A stretch of 57,306 nt of DNA from Lentisphaerae bacterium RIFOXYA12_64_32 (GCA_001803235.1 MHBL01000006.1:1-57306), one strand, 5' to 3'. Positions 1-9,282 are shown, counted from the stretch's first letter. A program made the numbers and translations. Notes: generated by a model from the sequence alone, not told the origin.

Positions 1-11
1 GAACCCGTTCA

Positions 12-32
12 CCTGCCACACGAGGTGGCAGG
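12..32. terminator. hairpin beyond the end of the first gene
   Basis: Eight-bp perfect stem (CCTGCCAC / GTGGCAGG) with a 5-nt loop, 50 bp past the minus-strand stop at 82. No T-run follows, so it is at most a weak or factor-assisted terminator, or part of a repeat. Confidence 0.4.
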
Positions 33-51
33 GGTCTGTGCTCCACCCTTA

Positions 52-86
52 GCTGACGCAGCACCCCTTCCGTGTACTGCGTCAGC
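52..86. terminator. inverted repeat overlapping the stop codon of the first gene
   Basis: Ten-bp perfect inverted repeat (GCTGACGCAG / CTGCGTCAGC) with a 15-nt loop that spans the minus-strand stop codon at 82-84. Together with the following CCCGGGCAG it resembles segments at about 21382-21402 and 38217-38237 that share a CCCGGGGG..GCTGACGCAT core, so it may be a dispersed element as well as a transcript end. Confidence 0.4.
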
Positions 87-3000
87 GCCCCCCGGGCAGT
101 GGCCCGCCCGCAGGTGCCTTGACCTGCAGTGCGACGTCGAGCCAGCGCGCTTTGGCGACCGGGCCCGGGTTGAGTGTGACCTCGATCAGGTTGGGGCCTT
201 CCTTCACCAGGTTCAAGGCGACCGGGTAGTCGAGCCAGGGCGCGGTCGCGGTGGCACCTGTGAGCGGCGTGCTGTTCAGCGTGACCACCAGATTGTCCGC
301 CGCCACGCCACCGTCCACCCGAACGCGCAGGGTTGCGGACACCGCACGGGCCGGATCGGCACTCGCTTCGGGCATTCCGTCCACGCGCAGTTCGATGGAT
401 GCCGGCTTGCCGGGTTCGAGCGGTAGCGGTCGTTCGGGTGTCAAGTAGGCGCGTTTCTGGAAGCGTTTTTCGCCATCCGCCATCCAGAAGTTGGTGACCT
501 GCGCGCCGCGCGCCGCGACGACAAACGTCTTGTCCAACGCGCGCAGCGCGTTGGCGTCGCCGAGTTCGCGCCACAGCGGACTGCGCGGGTCGAACGCATT
601 GAACATGTAGATGCCGTCCACGCCTTCGGCCCAGGCCACGGCGGCGCGGCCACGGTAGCAGGCCGGTGTTGAGCGCAGGCGCGCCGCGTCGGTGTCTTTC
701 AGCCGCGTCTCGCTCAGGCAGGCGTAGACCGGCACGCCGTACTTGTGGCCCAGTTCCGTGCTTACCGTCCACGGGTTCAGCCGGAAGTAGTCGGACACAG
801 CCATGGTGTCGACCAGCCCGTCGGCCAGCCAGCGCTCGATGTCGATGCCCATGGCCTTGGCGTACTCGACCGAATCCGGCACGCGCACCGCGACCAGGAT
901 CGGTCGCCCGCGCTGCAGGCCGATGCGTTCCGTGACGTCGCGGACCTGGCGCACCATATCGGTGAGCTTGGCGAGTTCGTCGGCCGTCGCGTCCGTGCCC
1001 CAGGCCGGGCCCTTGAAGTAGACCGCGTGGCGCAGGAAGTCCATCTCGATGCCGTCGACGTCGTAGTTCTGGCATACTTCCTCGATGAACCTGACCGCCA
1101 GGTCGCGCACCTCCTGGTGATTGAAGTCCATGGCGGTCCAGCCGCCGTGCTTGGCCCGGTCGTAGTCCTTCACGTCGGTGCTGCCCGGCGTGGCGCCCGC
1201 TTTCAACGGCGACACGAGCCACTCGGGGTGGTCCTTCTTCAGTTGCGGGAACAGCAGGCTGCCGTACCAGCTGCCCCAGGCGTCGTGTGTGTCGTTCATG
1301 CGGAAGGACCAGAAGGCTTCGATCCGGTGCGCCTTGCAGAAGTCGACCATGATCTTGAGCGGGTCGGTGCCCTGCTGGATGAACTCGGCTGTCTTGTTCT
1401 TCGAGAGTCCGCCGCGTTTGTTGTCCGGGTGCGTGGGGTTTGCCGTGGACGTGAAGACCTCGCCGACCTTTGTGTTGTGCGTGAACACGCCGAATCCGGA
1501 GCTCCAGGTGCAGTAGAAGATGGAGTCCACCTGCGAGCCGAGCAGCCCTGTCGTACGGCAGGCCAGCAGCGCCTCGGGTGTCGCGGTGTCGCAGAGATAG
1601 ACGGGCTCGTTCCCGTCGTTGTTGAAGATGATGCGCCGCGGCCGCCAGGCCTGCTTCTTGCGCGCCTCGCGCAGTTCCGGCAGGGTCGTGACCTTCGGTT
1701 CCGGTGCGGTTGGCATGGCCTCTTCTCCTTTTGTGCGGGTTCGCCGGACTTCGTCCAGCGTGGTCTTGATGATCTCCAGGTACCTGGGATTGTCGGTGTA
1801 CATCTGCGTCTCGTAAAACTCGATCTCGTCGAGCTGCGGATCGGCAAGCCAGCCGGGGAAGTCGGCCGTGAAGGTTCGAACCGCTTCCTCCCTGCGGTCC
1901 TGGGGGAGGAAGTAGGCGCCGTTGTCGACGAACTTCACCAAGCGGACTTTCGGGGCACCAGGCTGACCCAGTTGCGGGTACTGGCCGGGCGGGAACCCGA
2001 GCAGGCGCACGCCGGCCACGGCCCCGTCCTTGAGCCATTGCTCGGCCTGGAACGGCATGCCCCCGTACATGCGAGCGTAGCCGGTGTTGGGCGCGGGGCA
2101 GTCCATGTACAGGGGGCGGGGCGCGATGGCCGCCGAGGCCAACTTGAGATATTCGTTGACCGCCTCAGCCCGGAGCGCGGACCAGGCGTCACGGTCGAAG
2201 TCGTCGCGCCAGATGTCCTTGCCGTACCGTTTCAGGAATTCGTCGCGGACAATGTCATTGAAGCCGTACTTCGCCGGCGCGGAGACGCGGCTGTGGGTTC
2301 GCAGCGAGTAGGCGAACCCGTCGAACGGGTAGGCGGCCAGTTCCCGGAGTTTGGCGAGTTTGTGGGCTTTGGCCTCCGGGTAAGACAACTCGAGCATGCC
2401 GTAGGACGGCGGCAGCGGCGGTGTGCACTTGGCAACGACCAGGGCGCGTGTGCCGTAGTCCAGGGCGAAGCGGCTCATACTGGCGAAGTCCACACCGCCG
2501 GTGCCGGGGTCCGTTCCTTCGGAGAACGAGCAGAACGCAGGGCGCCACGCATCGTCAAAGAACACCTCAGTCAGTGTGGCCGGCATGCCTGCGATCGTGT
2601 AGGTGCCGTCCTGGGGCCACTCCTGCTTGAAGGCGATTTTGAGGTAGGGCTCCGTGATGCGCAGGTTCTCCAGGATGACCACCGGCCCCGGGCCGCTGGG
2701 CTGGATCGTGACCGTGACGTCGTCGGCCGGGTAGCGCGTGAAGGTGCGGTTGTCCGGGCTCACGTACACGTCGAGCAATTCCCGGGTGACGCGCGGCGCC
2801 TTCTTCTCCTCACTGACGATACGCACTTTGGTGATCGGTCCGGCGGCGGTCTGGGTTGCAGCCGCGGCGGCCGGGTCGGTCTTGAGGCGTGGATCCAGGG
2901 TCCATTGCAGGTGCGGATTGGCGATCAGGAACGGATCCTTGAGCGGGTACTCGCCGTAGGTCTCGTACTTGGCGTTGCCCTTGACCGGCGGGTAACTGAA

Positions 3001-3507
3001 GACCGTGGCCTCGTCATCGAACAGGTTCTCCCAGGCCCAGACGCTCAGACCGTACTTGCGGCCCAGTTCGATCGTCTTCTGGAGCGGGTCGTATTTCTTC
3101 AGCGTGTTCGCCAGGTAAGTCGAGCCGGGGTCGCGGCCGTCGCCGGCGAACTGTTTGCCGACCTGGGTCGGGTACAAGGTAAGGCCGCACACATTAACAC
3201 GGATGTAGATCTTGCCGATACCCGCTGCCGCCACGGACTTGATGACGTCCTCGTACTGCGCCTCGGTGAAGTACCCGACGTCAGGCTGAGTTCGGTAAAA
3301 GCAGTAGTCCAGGAAGTCGATGGTCGTGCTGACAAGGGGCACAGGCCGTGGCGCCTGGGGAGGAGCGGGTTCCGCCGCCCGAGCCGGGCCCGCAAGCATG
3401 CCGGCGACGGCCGCCGTAAGAACCATGCGGCGCCAGACGGCGGGGTTCGAAACGATTTTCCGTCGTGTCACGAGAGCGCCCCGGAGCGTCTTGCATTCCT
3501 CGCGCAT
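82..3507 (-). CDS. Secreted GHL10-like two-barrel carbohydrate-active protein
   Basis: Protein of 1141 aa. The N-terminus has a basic stretch then a hydrophobic core ending PARAA near residue 45, consistent with an export signal. Residues about 50-590 look like a first glycoside-hydrolase-like TIM barrel, interrupted at about 225-345 by a beta-rich insert resembling a discoidin-type module. Residues about 630-960 form a second barrel with the NNDGNEP and DGIEMDFLRH stretches seen in GHL10-like proteins of Planctomycetes and Lentisphaerae. Residues 970-1141 are probably a beta-sandwich. Acidic residues at barrel strand ends suit a glycosidase, but the substrate cannot be read. It is the last gene of a minus-strand run. 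The start lies just after a GAGGTGACCC sequence; a later start at Met28 is possible. Confidence 0.75.
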   Translation of the reverse strand: MREECKTLRGALVTRRKIVSNPAVWRRMVLTAAVAGMLAGPARAAEPAPPQAPRPVPLVSTTIDFLDYCFYRTQPDVGYFTEAQYEDVIKSVAAAGIGKIYIRVNVCGLTLYPTQVGKQFAGDGRDPGSTYLANTLKKYDPLQKTIELGRKYGLSVWAWENLFDDEATVFSYPPVKGNAKYETYGEYPLKDPFLIANPHLQWTLDPRLKTDPAAAAATQTAAGPITKVRIVSEEKKAPRVTRELLDVYVSPDNRTFTRYPADDVTVTIQPSGPGPVVILENLRITEPYLKIAFKQEWPQDGTYTIAGMPATLTEVFFDDAWRPAFCSFSEGTDPGTGGVDFASMSRFALDYGTRALVVAKCTPPLPPSYGMLELSYPEAKAHKLAKLRELAAYPFDGFAYSLRTHSRVSAPAKYGFNDIVRDEFLKRYGKDIWRDDFDRDAWSALRAEAVNEYLKLASAAIAPRPLYMDCPAPNTGYARMYGGMPFQAEQWLKDGAVAGVRLLGFPPGQYPQLGQPGAPKVRLVKFVDNGAYFLPQDRREEAVRTFTADFPGWLADPQLDEIEFYETQMYTDNPRYLEIIKTTLDEVRRTRTKGEEAMPTAPEPKVTTLPELREARKKQAWRPRRIIFNNDGNEPVYLCDTATPEALLACRTTGLLGSQVDSIFYCTWSSGFGVFTHNTKVGEVFTSTANPTHPDNKRGGLSKNKTAEFIQQGTDPLKIMVDFCKAHRIEAFWSFRMNDTHDAWGSWYGSLLFPQLKKDHPEWLVSPLKAGATPGSTDVKDYDRAKHGGWTAMDFNHQEVRDLAVRFIEEVCQNYDVDGIEMDFLRHAVYFKGPAWGTDATADELAKLTDMVRQVRDVTERIGLQRGRPILVAVRVPDSVEYAKAMGIDIERWLADGLVDTMAVSDYFRLNPWTVSTELGHKYGVPVYACLSETRLKDTDAARLRSTPACYRGRAAVAWAEGVDGIYMFNAFDPRSPLWRELGDANALRALDKTFVVAARGAQVTNFWMADGEKRFQKRAYLTPERPLPLEPGKPASIELRVDGMPEASADPARAVSATLRVRVDGGVAADNLVVTLNSTPLTGATATAPWLDYPVALNLVKEGPNLIEVTLNPGPVAKARWLDVALQVKAPAGGPLPGGR

Positions 3508-3535
3508 GGGTCACCTCGCCTTTATCGTGGTCAAT

Positions 3536-3572
3536 TCTTCACCATGAAGTCCATGAAGATCATGAAGGATAG
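3536..3572. repeat. ATGAAG-rich dispersed motif
   Basis: Short repetitive stretch (CACCATGAAGTCCATGAAGA followed by TCATGAAGG) between two minus-strand genes. It has an imperfect 9-base periodicity and is noncoding in the neighbouring gene frames. A related but diverged TTCATCGAGATCTTC pattern lies at 53100-53150. Confidence 0.4.
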
Positions 3573-3579
3573 CCGTGGA

Positions 3580-4638
3580 TCAGCCGTCCTGCAAAGCCTT
3601 GAGGTTCAGGGCGCGGAACTTCAGGCTGAGCAGGGTCGAACTCTTGCCTCCGATGAGGGCCGAATCCTGGCCGACGTAGTAGGTCAGCAGCGCGCGGTCG
3701 CCAGCGAAGGCGATGCTGGCATAGGCGAAGGTCGCTGTGGCCGACGCCTCCAGCGGCAGCCGTTCCGGCGGCGCTGCGAGGTCCGCAGCCGCCACGGCCA
3801 CGTGCAGGGGCGAGCGCCGTCCGCCGTGCGAGCGCGCGGCGGGATCGTAGTCCGCGTTCCACACCAGCAGGAGGCGGTCCGTGCCGGGAATCAGGCGCGC
3901 CGCAATAGGCGCTTCCTGGCTGGTCAGCACGCTCGGCGTTGAGGGCGACCACGTTTCGCCATCGTCGTCACTCAGCGACTGGTAGACGCAGCCCATCTGG
4001 GTCCGCAACAGCATCAGCAGCGTGCCGTCGGGTTTCTCGACGAGCACCGGTTCCATGGCGCCGCGCTTCGGGCAGTCGACATCGCCCTTCGCCGCGCGCC
4101 ACGAGCGGCCGCCGTCGTCGCTGAGGCACACGCGTGCAACGTAGAGTTCCTGCGTCGTCCAGCACGCGCTCGCAGAGAAGTAGACCGGGCACAGGACGCG
4201 GCCGCTGCGGAGCTGCACGAGGCTGTCGTTGACAAAGCCCATGTAGGCTTGCCACGGGTTGATCTGCACGGGCGCGGCAAACGTCTCACCCTCATCCTCG
4301 CTGCGCCGCGCGTAAAGCGTGCAGGACTGGTGCGAGTCCTTGCGGATGAAGGCCAGCAGCACGGCCCCGTCCTGCAGGCGCAGCAGGGCAGCGCTCATGA
4401 CATTGCAGCCGCCGACATTCGGCTGCAGGACGCGTTTGCCACCCCAAGTTCGGCCGCCGTCTGTGGACACCACGCCCACGATACTGGCTGCGGCGTCGTC
4501 CTGGCCGCCACCGTAGAACTCGGTGTAGGCCAGCAGGTACGAACCGTCGCGGCGCAGCAGCAGCGACGCCTCGGTGTTTCGCGGCGTCCCGGCGTCCGCC
4601 GGGGCCGGCATGCTCTCCACGACCGTTTGCAGCCGCAT
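3580..4638 (-). CDS. Sialidase-like (BNR/Asp-box) beta-propeller protein
   Basis: Protein of 352 aa from the ATG at 4638, preceded by GGAGGGACC; the frame is open further upstream but has no comparable ribosome site. Four Asp-box motifs are visible (STDGGRTWGG, SEDEGETF, SDDGGRSW, SDDDGETW), the hallmark of six-bladed sialidase/BNR propellers. The chosen start gives no signal peptide, so it may be cytoplasmic. The catalytic Arg triad and Tyr/Glu pair cannot be assigned without alignment, so the function could be exo-sialidase or a related hydrolase. It belongs to the minus-strand glycan gene run and is one of three sialidase-like genes in 7.5 kb. Confidence 0.8.
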   Translation of the reverse strand: MRLQTVVESMPAPADAGTPRNTEASLLLRRDGSYLLAYTEFYGGGQDDAAASIVGVVSTDGGRTWGGKRVLQPNVGGCNVMSAALLRLQDGAVLLAFIRKDSHQSCTLYARRSEDEGETFAAPVQINPWQAYMGFVNDSLVQLRSGRVLCPVYFSASACWTTQELYVARVCLSDDGGRSWRAAKGDVDCPKRGAMEPVLVEKPDGTLLMLLRTQMGCVYQSLSDDDGETWSPSTPSVLTSQEAPIAARLIPGTDRLLLVWNADYDPAARSHGGRRSPLHVAVAAADLAAPPERLPLEASATATFAYASIAFAGDRALLTYYVGQDSALIGGKSSTLLSLKFRALNLKALQDG

Positions 4639-4840
4639 TGTTGAGGTCCCTCCATCACGTTTACCGCCAAAATACTCTTGCCAACAGCAGGCTGCCGATA
4701 TGCGGGACAGTTCCCTGTTCAGCAGCCTTGGCACGCATTCCATTGGACTATTCCCCTTGATGTATGTATATGGAATAGCCCTATTCCGCACGCTCTGCAA
4801 CGCCAAGGCCGCGTCCTTTCAAGCATGTTCAGACGGGGCA

Positions 4841-6079
4841 CTACTCGGCGGGAATGCTGCAGGTCTTGTACTGCTCCTGGAACCAGCGGTAGAGAACGTC
4901 CGCCGCGGGTGACGTGTCGCCATCCGGACGTTCGATGAAGCCGATGTCCTTGCTGAGGATGACACGGCGTGCCAGCGGTTCGCGCCCTGACGTGTTCGCG
5001 CCGTCGGTCATCGAGGGCAGGATGGCGATCGTGTCCCACTCCTGCCGGCCAAAGGCCAGGGCGTAGTCCAGGATCCAATTGTACGAGCGGATGAACTGCT
5101 CTTCCGATGGGGCGTCGGCCGCGGCAGGCACGCCCACAACGACCAGGTCGGGTTTCTTGGCGCGAATGCCGGCACTCCACTTCTCCATCGGGCCCAGCGC
5201 TGCCGGGGCGGTCGGCCATACGGTCACGTTGATCACGGCGTCGGGGCGGATCTTGCGGAGTGCATCAGGCATGAGTCGGTCGTACGGCGGCATCGCAATG
5301 ACGCTGAGCGGTTTTCCCGCCTGCAGGCGCGCGTAGGTGAACGCCAGCGATGTCGGAAGCGGGCCGACGTCGTCGAGCTTTACGCGCTTCCCGGACATCG
5401 CCTCCGCAATGACTTCAGCGAAGAGTTTGTGGCCGTTCATGCCGGGGTGAATGGTCTCGCTCATCAGCAGTTTCCACTCGAGCGGGTTGGCGGCGTGCAG
5501 GTCTTCGTAGGCCTTGTAGCAGTCGGCGAGGGGGACGGACATCTCGGCGGCCACCTTGCGGACCGCCTCTGCGAAGTCCGCAAGATGCTTGTCTCGGCCT
5601 TGGTCTTCCGGGTAGATCGAGTTCGGCGTGCACAGCACGACCTCGGCCCCAACGGCGCGGCTGCGATGGACGATCGTCTTCAGGTTGTCGCCGAACACGC
5701 CCGGCTTGCCGCTAGGGCAATCGTTCATTCCGAACATCGCGATCACCAGGTGCGGTTTGTGAGCCAGAACGTCCTTCTCCATCCGTGCCAACCCGGCGGC
5801 GGTGGTGTTGCCGCTAATCCCTGCGTTGATCATCTCGAGTTTGGCGTTGGGATAGATTCTGGCCAGTGCGATCCCCAGCATATCGCACCAGGCGCGTCGC
5901 CCGCCCGTGTGGTAGTAGACACCGGTAATACTGTCGCCGAAGCAGACGATGCGGACCGTCTCTTGCCCCGACTCGAGCATTGCCGTCACGCGGGGCGGGG
6001 CGGGGCTGTCCGCACTGCCGGTGTGGGCTGTGCCCACGGCGGTGACCAGCGTCGTTGCGGCCAGAACGTGCAAACGCAT
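4841..6079 (-). CDS. Secreted SGNH/GDSL hydrolase with a second degenerate SGNH-like half
   Basis: Protein of 412 aa from the ATG at 6079 (GGAGGAG 8 nt upstream), with a Sec signal (MRLHVLAATTLVTAVGTAHT). Block I is CFGDSITG with nucleophile Ser50, block II NAGISGNTT, block III FGMND. Block V reads SETIHPGMNGH, with Glu where the usual Asp of DxxH stands. This family deacylates sugars, so removal of acetyl groups from glycans is the likely role. Residues about 225-412 repeat the fold outline (KPDLVVVGVP, EEQFIRSYNWILDYA) without a GDS Ser, suggesting a duplicated inactive domain. It lies between two glycan genes on the same strand. Confidence 0.8.
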   Translation of the reverse strand: MRLHVLAATTLVTAVGTAHTGSADSPAPPRVTAMLESGQETVRIVCFGDSITGVYYHTGGRRAWCDMLGIALARIYPNAKLEMINAGISGNTTAAGLARMEKDVLAHKPHLVIAMFGMNDCPSGKPGVFGDNLKTIVHRSRAVGAEVVLCTPNSIYPEDQGRDKHLADFAEAVRKVAAEMSVPLADCYKAYEDLHAANPLEWKLLMSETIHPGMNGHKLFAEVIAEAMSGKRVKLDDVGPLPTSLAFTYARLQAGKPLSVIAMPPYDRLMPDALRKIRPDAVINVTVWPTAPAALGPMEKWSAGIRAKKPDLVVVGVPAAADAPSEEQFIRSYNWILDYALAFGRQEWDTIAILPSMTDGANTSGREPLARRVILSKDIGFIERPDGDTSPAADVLYRWFQEQYKTCSIPAE

Positions 6080-6469
6080 GGGAGACTCCTCCGCGGGGCC
6101 GATGGTATCGCTTCCCAGGCGCCCATTACCCAAACCGGCCTCCCCCCCAAAGCGACTGAGGTTCTCCGGTGCTGCGTGTCCGTCGCACCTGGCAAACGCG
6201 TCGGGATCGCGGCGAATCGTGGCCATCGACAGCGGTATGTGGAGTGCGGCGGCAGAGTCCCGCTGTACAGCAGGACGGCGCCGCCGCTTTGGCTGGATTA
6301 CGTTGCGCGGGCAATGCGCCTCAGTCAAAGCGGTGTCGCGCCGCCCGTGGCGGACTTGCCACCGCGCTCCATAGGGTGACGTCGCCGAGAACCTTGGTAG
6401 CATTGGGCCTGCGCCCTTTCGCGGCCGTTCGCGTCTTTCATAGTTCCCGTTTCACCGTACCAACACCAG
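6080..6469. other. 390-bp spacer, no gene seen
   Basis: This is upstream sequence of the SGNH gene. The only recognisable content is a partial copy (about 6414-6449) of the AACTACGAAA-type terminal repeat described at 26517-26704. I see no convincing ORF or RNA gene. Confidence 0.5.
6414..6449 (-). repeat. single end of the AACTACGAAA element
   Basis: The reverse complement closely matches the left end of the 26517-26704 element (GGGAACTACGAAAG type core followed by GCGAACGGCCGCGAAA), with a few mismatches. No opposite end is visible here, so it is a solo terminal repeat. Confidence 0.65.
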
Positions 6470-7897
6470 CTACTCGCCGAACTTGAACGAGCAAATGTCG
6501 GCGTCGCTCATCGTTATTTCCATGGTGACCGGTTTGCCCGAGAGCGCCGCCACATCGCCGGCCTCGAAGACGACTCGCCGATCCAGACTGTCGCCGAACA
6601 GCTCGCAGGAGTCAAGCGCCAGACCTTCGCCGACGAGACGGATCTTGAGGTAGCCGATCGCGGACGTCGCAAAGTTAATCGATAGCGAACGGCCCTCGAA
6701 GATGAACGGCTTGGTCGCCACCGTGCAGGGCTTGTAGGTGGCATGGTAGGACACGAACCCGTCGACTCTTATCGTGTGGCGGCGCAACTTGGCGGGCGTC
6801 CTGGACCAATGATTGTCGAACGTGTACATCGACAGCTCATTCGGCGCACCGGTCAGGTCGTTCGCCGTCTCAATCATGCCGAGAGCCGGGTAGCAGTCGC
6901 CGTAGACCCAGTTGCGCTCATGCTCCAGGCCCGGCGTCATGAACGCTTCGTCCCAGCGCTTCCACGTCTTGCCGTCACGCGACGACATGAACACGCAGTC
7001 GGTGATGGCGAGGCCGTAACGCGGGTGCAGTTTCATGCGTGTCTTGCGTTCGGCGGCGCCCGCGAGTTGGTCGAAGTTCGAAGTCCATTGCTTCTTCTCC
7101 ACGTATCGCGACGGGAACCCAACATACATGTGGTCGGCGCGGTAGTAGGGCTGAACGACGTTGGTGTAGAGCGGATAGTCATCGGCGCCGCCGAAGTCGA
7201 GCAAGACCGGGATCGTCCAGCCTTTGAAATCCCTTGACACCATCCAGCGCACGTCCCGGATGCCGGCGTTCAAGTCATTGCCCGGCACACTGTGGAAGTT
7301 GCGGATATAGCATATGTACTGGTTTGTATGCTTGTCCCAGAACGCGATGTTGAGCGTGTCGAACTTGCCGTGGTTCGTCATCGGCCATGACTTCCGGAAA
7401 TGGATGCCGTCCTCGCTCGTGAAGCACCACAGGTAGTCCTTTCCGCCAAGACCTACCCCTTTGTAGAGCTCACTCCTGGGGCAATCGGGATTCGTGTCTT
7501 TGAACACGGAGAAATTGTCGAACGCCGCGGTGTTTTTGTCGAGGATGATGTTGTTCGCCGTTGAGCCCTCGAACTCGCAGATGCCGAGATCGGGCTTTGT
7601 CCAGGTCCTGCCGTCCTGGCTCTCGGCGTAGCAGACGACGACCGGGCGGGGTAAGAGTCGTGTGGTCTCCGGATTCATCATCTCCCAGCCGAGGTAGTAG
7701 AGCCGGTAGAGCCCGGCGTCCTTCAGAATGCAGTAGAAATCGCAGCCGTCGCCTTCCCACGGCAGGTTGTGGTCGATGACGACCTCGCGTGCCTGCGGCT
7801 GGTGCAGCCTCAGTTGCGCCGTGGTCTTCTGAGTATCGATGAGATATTCGTCCCAGAACAGTTCGCGCCGATTCCCGATGTTGATCGCGTCTGGCAT
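6470..7897 (-). CDS. GH32/GH43-like five-bladed propeller protein
   Basis: Protein of 475 aa from the ATG at 7897, which follows ACGGAGAC; the open frame continues upstream into repeats and is unlikely to be translated. There is no signal peptide. Features include the start RRELFWDEYLID, repeated blade-like segments such as YAESQDGRTWTKPDLG, TSEDGIHFRKSW and SSRDGKTWKRWDEA, and a beta-rich C-terminal part after about residue 385. This arrangement is common in PVC proteins annotated as glycosyl-hydrolase-family-32-like. The substrate is unknown. Its leader holds the opposed G-run arrays described separately. Confidence 0.7.
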   Translation of the reverse strand: MPDAINIGNRRELFWDEYLIDTQKTTAQLRLHQPQAREVVIDHNLPWEGDGCDFYCILKDAGLYRLYYLGWEMMNPETTRLLPRPVVVCYAESQDGRTWTKPDLGICEFEGSTANNIILDKNTAAFDNFSVFKDTNPDCPRSELYKGVGLGGKDYLWCFTSEDGIHFRKSWPMTNHGKFDTLNIAFWDKHTNQYICYIRNFHSVPGNDLNAGIRDVRWMVSRDFKGWTIPVLLDFGGADDYPLYTNVVQPYYRADHMYVGFPSRYVEKKQWTSNFDQLAGAAERKTRMKLHPRYGLAITDCVFMSSRDGKTWKRWDEAFMTPGLEHERNWVYGDCYPALGMIETANDLTGAPNELSMYTFDNHWSRTPAKLRRHTIRVDGFVSYHATYKPCTVATKPFIFEGRSLSINFATSAIGYLKIRLVGEGLALDSCELFGDSLDRRVVFEAGDVAALSGKPVTMEITMSDADICSFKFGE

Positions 7898-7941
7898 GGT
7901 TGTCTCCGTTGTCTCTCTTGCACCTGTCCCGTGGCCTGGCC

Positions 7942-7975
7942 GGGGGATGGGGGACTGGGGTATTGGGGTATTGGG
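7942..7975 (+). repeat. G-run array with G-quadruplex potential (plus strand)
   Basis: Five runs of 3-5 G separated by AT, ACT, TATT and TATT. This fits an intramolecular G-quadruplex on the plus strand, which is the template strand of the downstream minus-strand gene. Confidence 0.7.
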
Positions 7976-8040
7976 TGGAATTGGCGGAGTGGGTGCGGTT
8001 CCTGGGGCGGCTGTCGAGGGGCATCGCACTTCTTGCATCA

Positions 8041-8076
8041 CCCCATCACCCCATCACCCCATCACCCCATCACCCC
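8041..8076 (-). repeat. CCCCATCA tandem repeat, 4.5 copies
   Basis: Perfect 8-bp tandem repeat. On the minus strand it reads GGGGTGAT repeated, giving five G4 runs with TGAT loops inside the leader of the GH32/43-like gene. The array is noncoding. Confidence 0.85.
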
Positions 8077-8107
8077 AATCTTCCCAATCTCCCATGCTCT
8101 GCCCCTC

Positions 8108-9220
8108 TCACCTCCCCGGCTCAATGAACTCGCGGTCGAGGCGGGTGAACGTGATGAACTTGTAGTCGCCGCGCTCCCAAAGTACCCCGACCGTCTTGTC
8201 CTTGAGAATCGTCAGGTCCGAGTAGGCCGCCGGTTCGTCCGTGATCAGCCGTTCGTGGGCGAAGGTCTGACCTTCATCACAGCTGATGCGGGCCACGAGA
8301 TGGCTGCGTCCCGGGCCCTTGGGGCCGGTCCAGAGAATGCGGTCGCGGTCGTCGCCCGCGGACTTGAGCGTGTAGCGTTCGATGGCGCAGGCCACGGCGG
8401 TGACCGTTACGCCAGGTCGGGGTTCGGACCAAGTCAGGCCGGCGTCGTTGCTGGTGGCCAGCCAGCGGTGCGGACCGGAGTTCTGGCGGATGTCGAACAG
8501 GATCTTTCCGTCGGCCAGTTCGACGAGCTGGTTCTCGTTGCCGTTCTGTCCGCCTGGCACCATCCCGCCGCGTTGCCAGGTACGGCCGTGGTCGTCGCTG
8601 AAGAGGACACATTGATGCCACGCCGGGCAGGTCCAGACCGGTGCAAGGAGCCGGCCGGTCCGGGTCTGGATCGCGCCGCCGGGCCCCACAACGCTGGAAG
8701 TCCAGCCCGGGTCGTTCATGTCGCGCGCCACGCCGGTGAGGTCGATCGGCTCCGACCAAGTCAGGCCCTGGTCGTCGCTGGTGCGGGCGAGCGTCTGCAG
8801 GTCGTCGGTCCCGGCTCGGGCCGTCGCAGTGCCGCGGTCCGGCTTGCAGCGGAGGTACAGGAGCCAGACTCGTCCGTTGTTGCGATTGACCACCGTGGCC
8901 GGGTTCGCTGCCGACCACATCGCGCCCGCGTGCTCGATCACCGTCATGGCCGACCAGGTCGCGCCGCCGTCGGTGCTCCGCTTCAGCACCAGGTCGAGCT
9001 CGCTATTTGGCTCTCCGGGGTCGCCGCGATTGTACTTGCGGGCCTCGGCAAACGCCAGCAGCGAACCGTCAGCGGCCGTCTCGATGGCCGGAATGCGGTA
9101 GCAGCAATAGCCGTCCGCACCCGACACGAATACATCGGTGTGCCTCAAGACCGGTTGGGCGGCGAACAGGTTGCCTGCCGCCAAGCCAACAATGCTCATC
9201 GGACTCGTGGTGTGTCCCAT
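8108..9220 (-). CDS. Exo-alpha-sialidase (GH33-like)
   Basis: Protein of 370 aa from the ATG at 9220 with GGGAGG 6 nt upstream. The N-terminus (SPMSIVGLAAGNLFAAQ) may be a weak signal peptide. The YRIP motif (CCYRIPAIET), which carries the first catalytic Arg in sialidases, is followed by at least five Asp boxes: STDGGATW, SDDQGLTW, SDDHGRTW, SNDAGLTW and SCDEGQTF. The segment AYSDLTIL fits the region of the nucleophilic Tyr. Of the three sialidase-like genes this is the best match to a true GH33 exo-sialidase releasing terminal sialic acid. It is 62 bp from the upstream fusion gene and probably co-transcribed with it. Confidence 0.85.
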   Translation of the reverse strand: MGHTTSPMSIVGLAAGNLFAAQPVLRHTDVFVSGADGYCCYRIPAIETAADGSLLAFAEARKYNRGDPGEPNSELDLVLKRSTDGGATWSAMTVIEHAGAMWSAANPATVVNRNNGRVWLLYLRCKPDRGTATARAGTDDLQTLARTSDDQGLTWSEPIDLTGVARDMNDPGWTSSVVGPGGAIQTRTGRLLAPVWTCPAWHQCVLFSDDHGRTWQRGGMVPGGQNGNENQLVELADGKILFDIRQNSGPHRWLATSNDAGLTWSEPRPGVTVTAVACAIERYTLKSAGDDRDRILWTGPKGPGRSHLVARISCDEGQTFAHERLITDEPAAYSDLTILKDKTVGVLWERGDYKFITFTRLDREFIEPGR

Positions 9221-9282
9221 CGTTGCCTCCCTGCGGCTATCGCCTCTCGATGGTCGGTGTGAATCGCGCCGGGACGGTTCGA

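Noticed and set aside
745..3942. 1065-codon plus-strand frame opposite the GHL10-like gene
   Set aside because: It mirrors the real minus-strand gene in high-GC DNA, has no family resemblance and is rich in Arg/Val/Gly as antisense frames are.
8041..8076. Possible CRISPR-like repeat
   Set aside because: An 8-bp tandem unit without spacers and no cas genes; it is a simple repeat.
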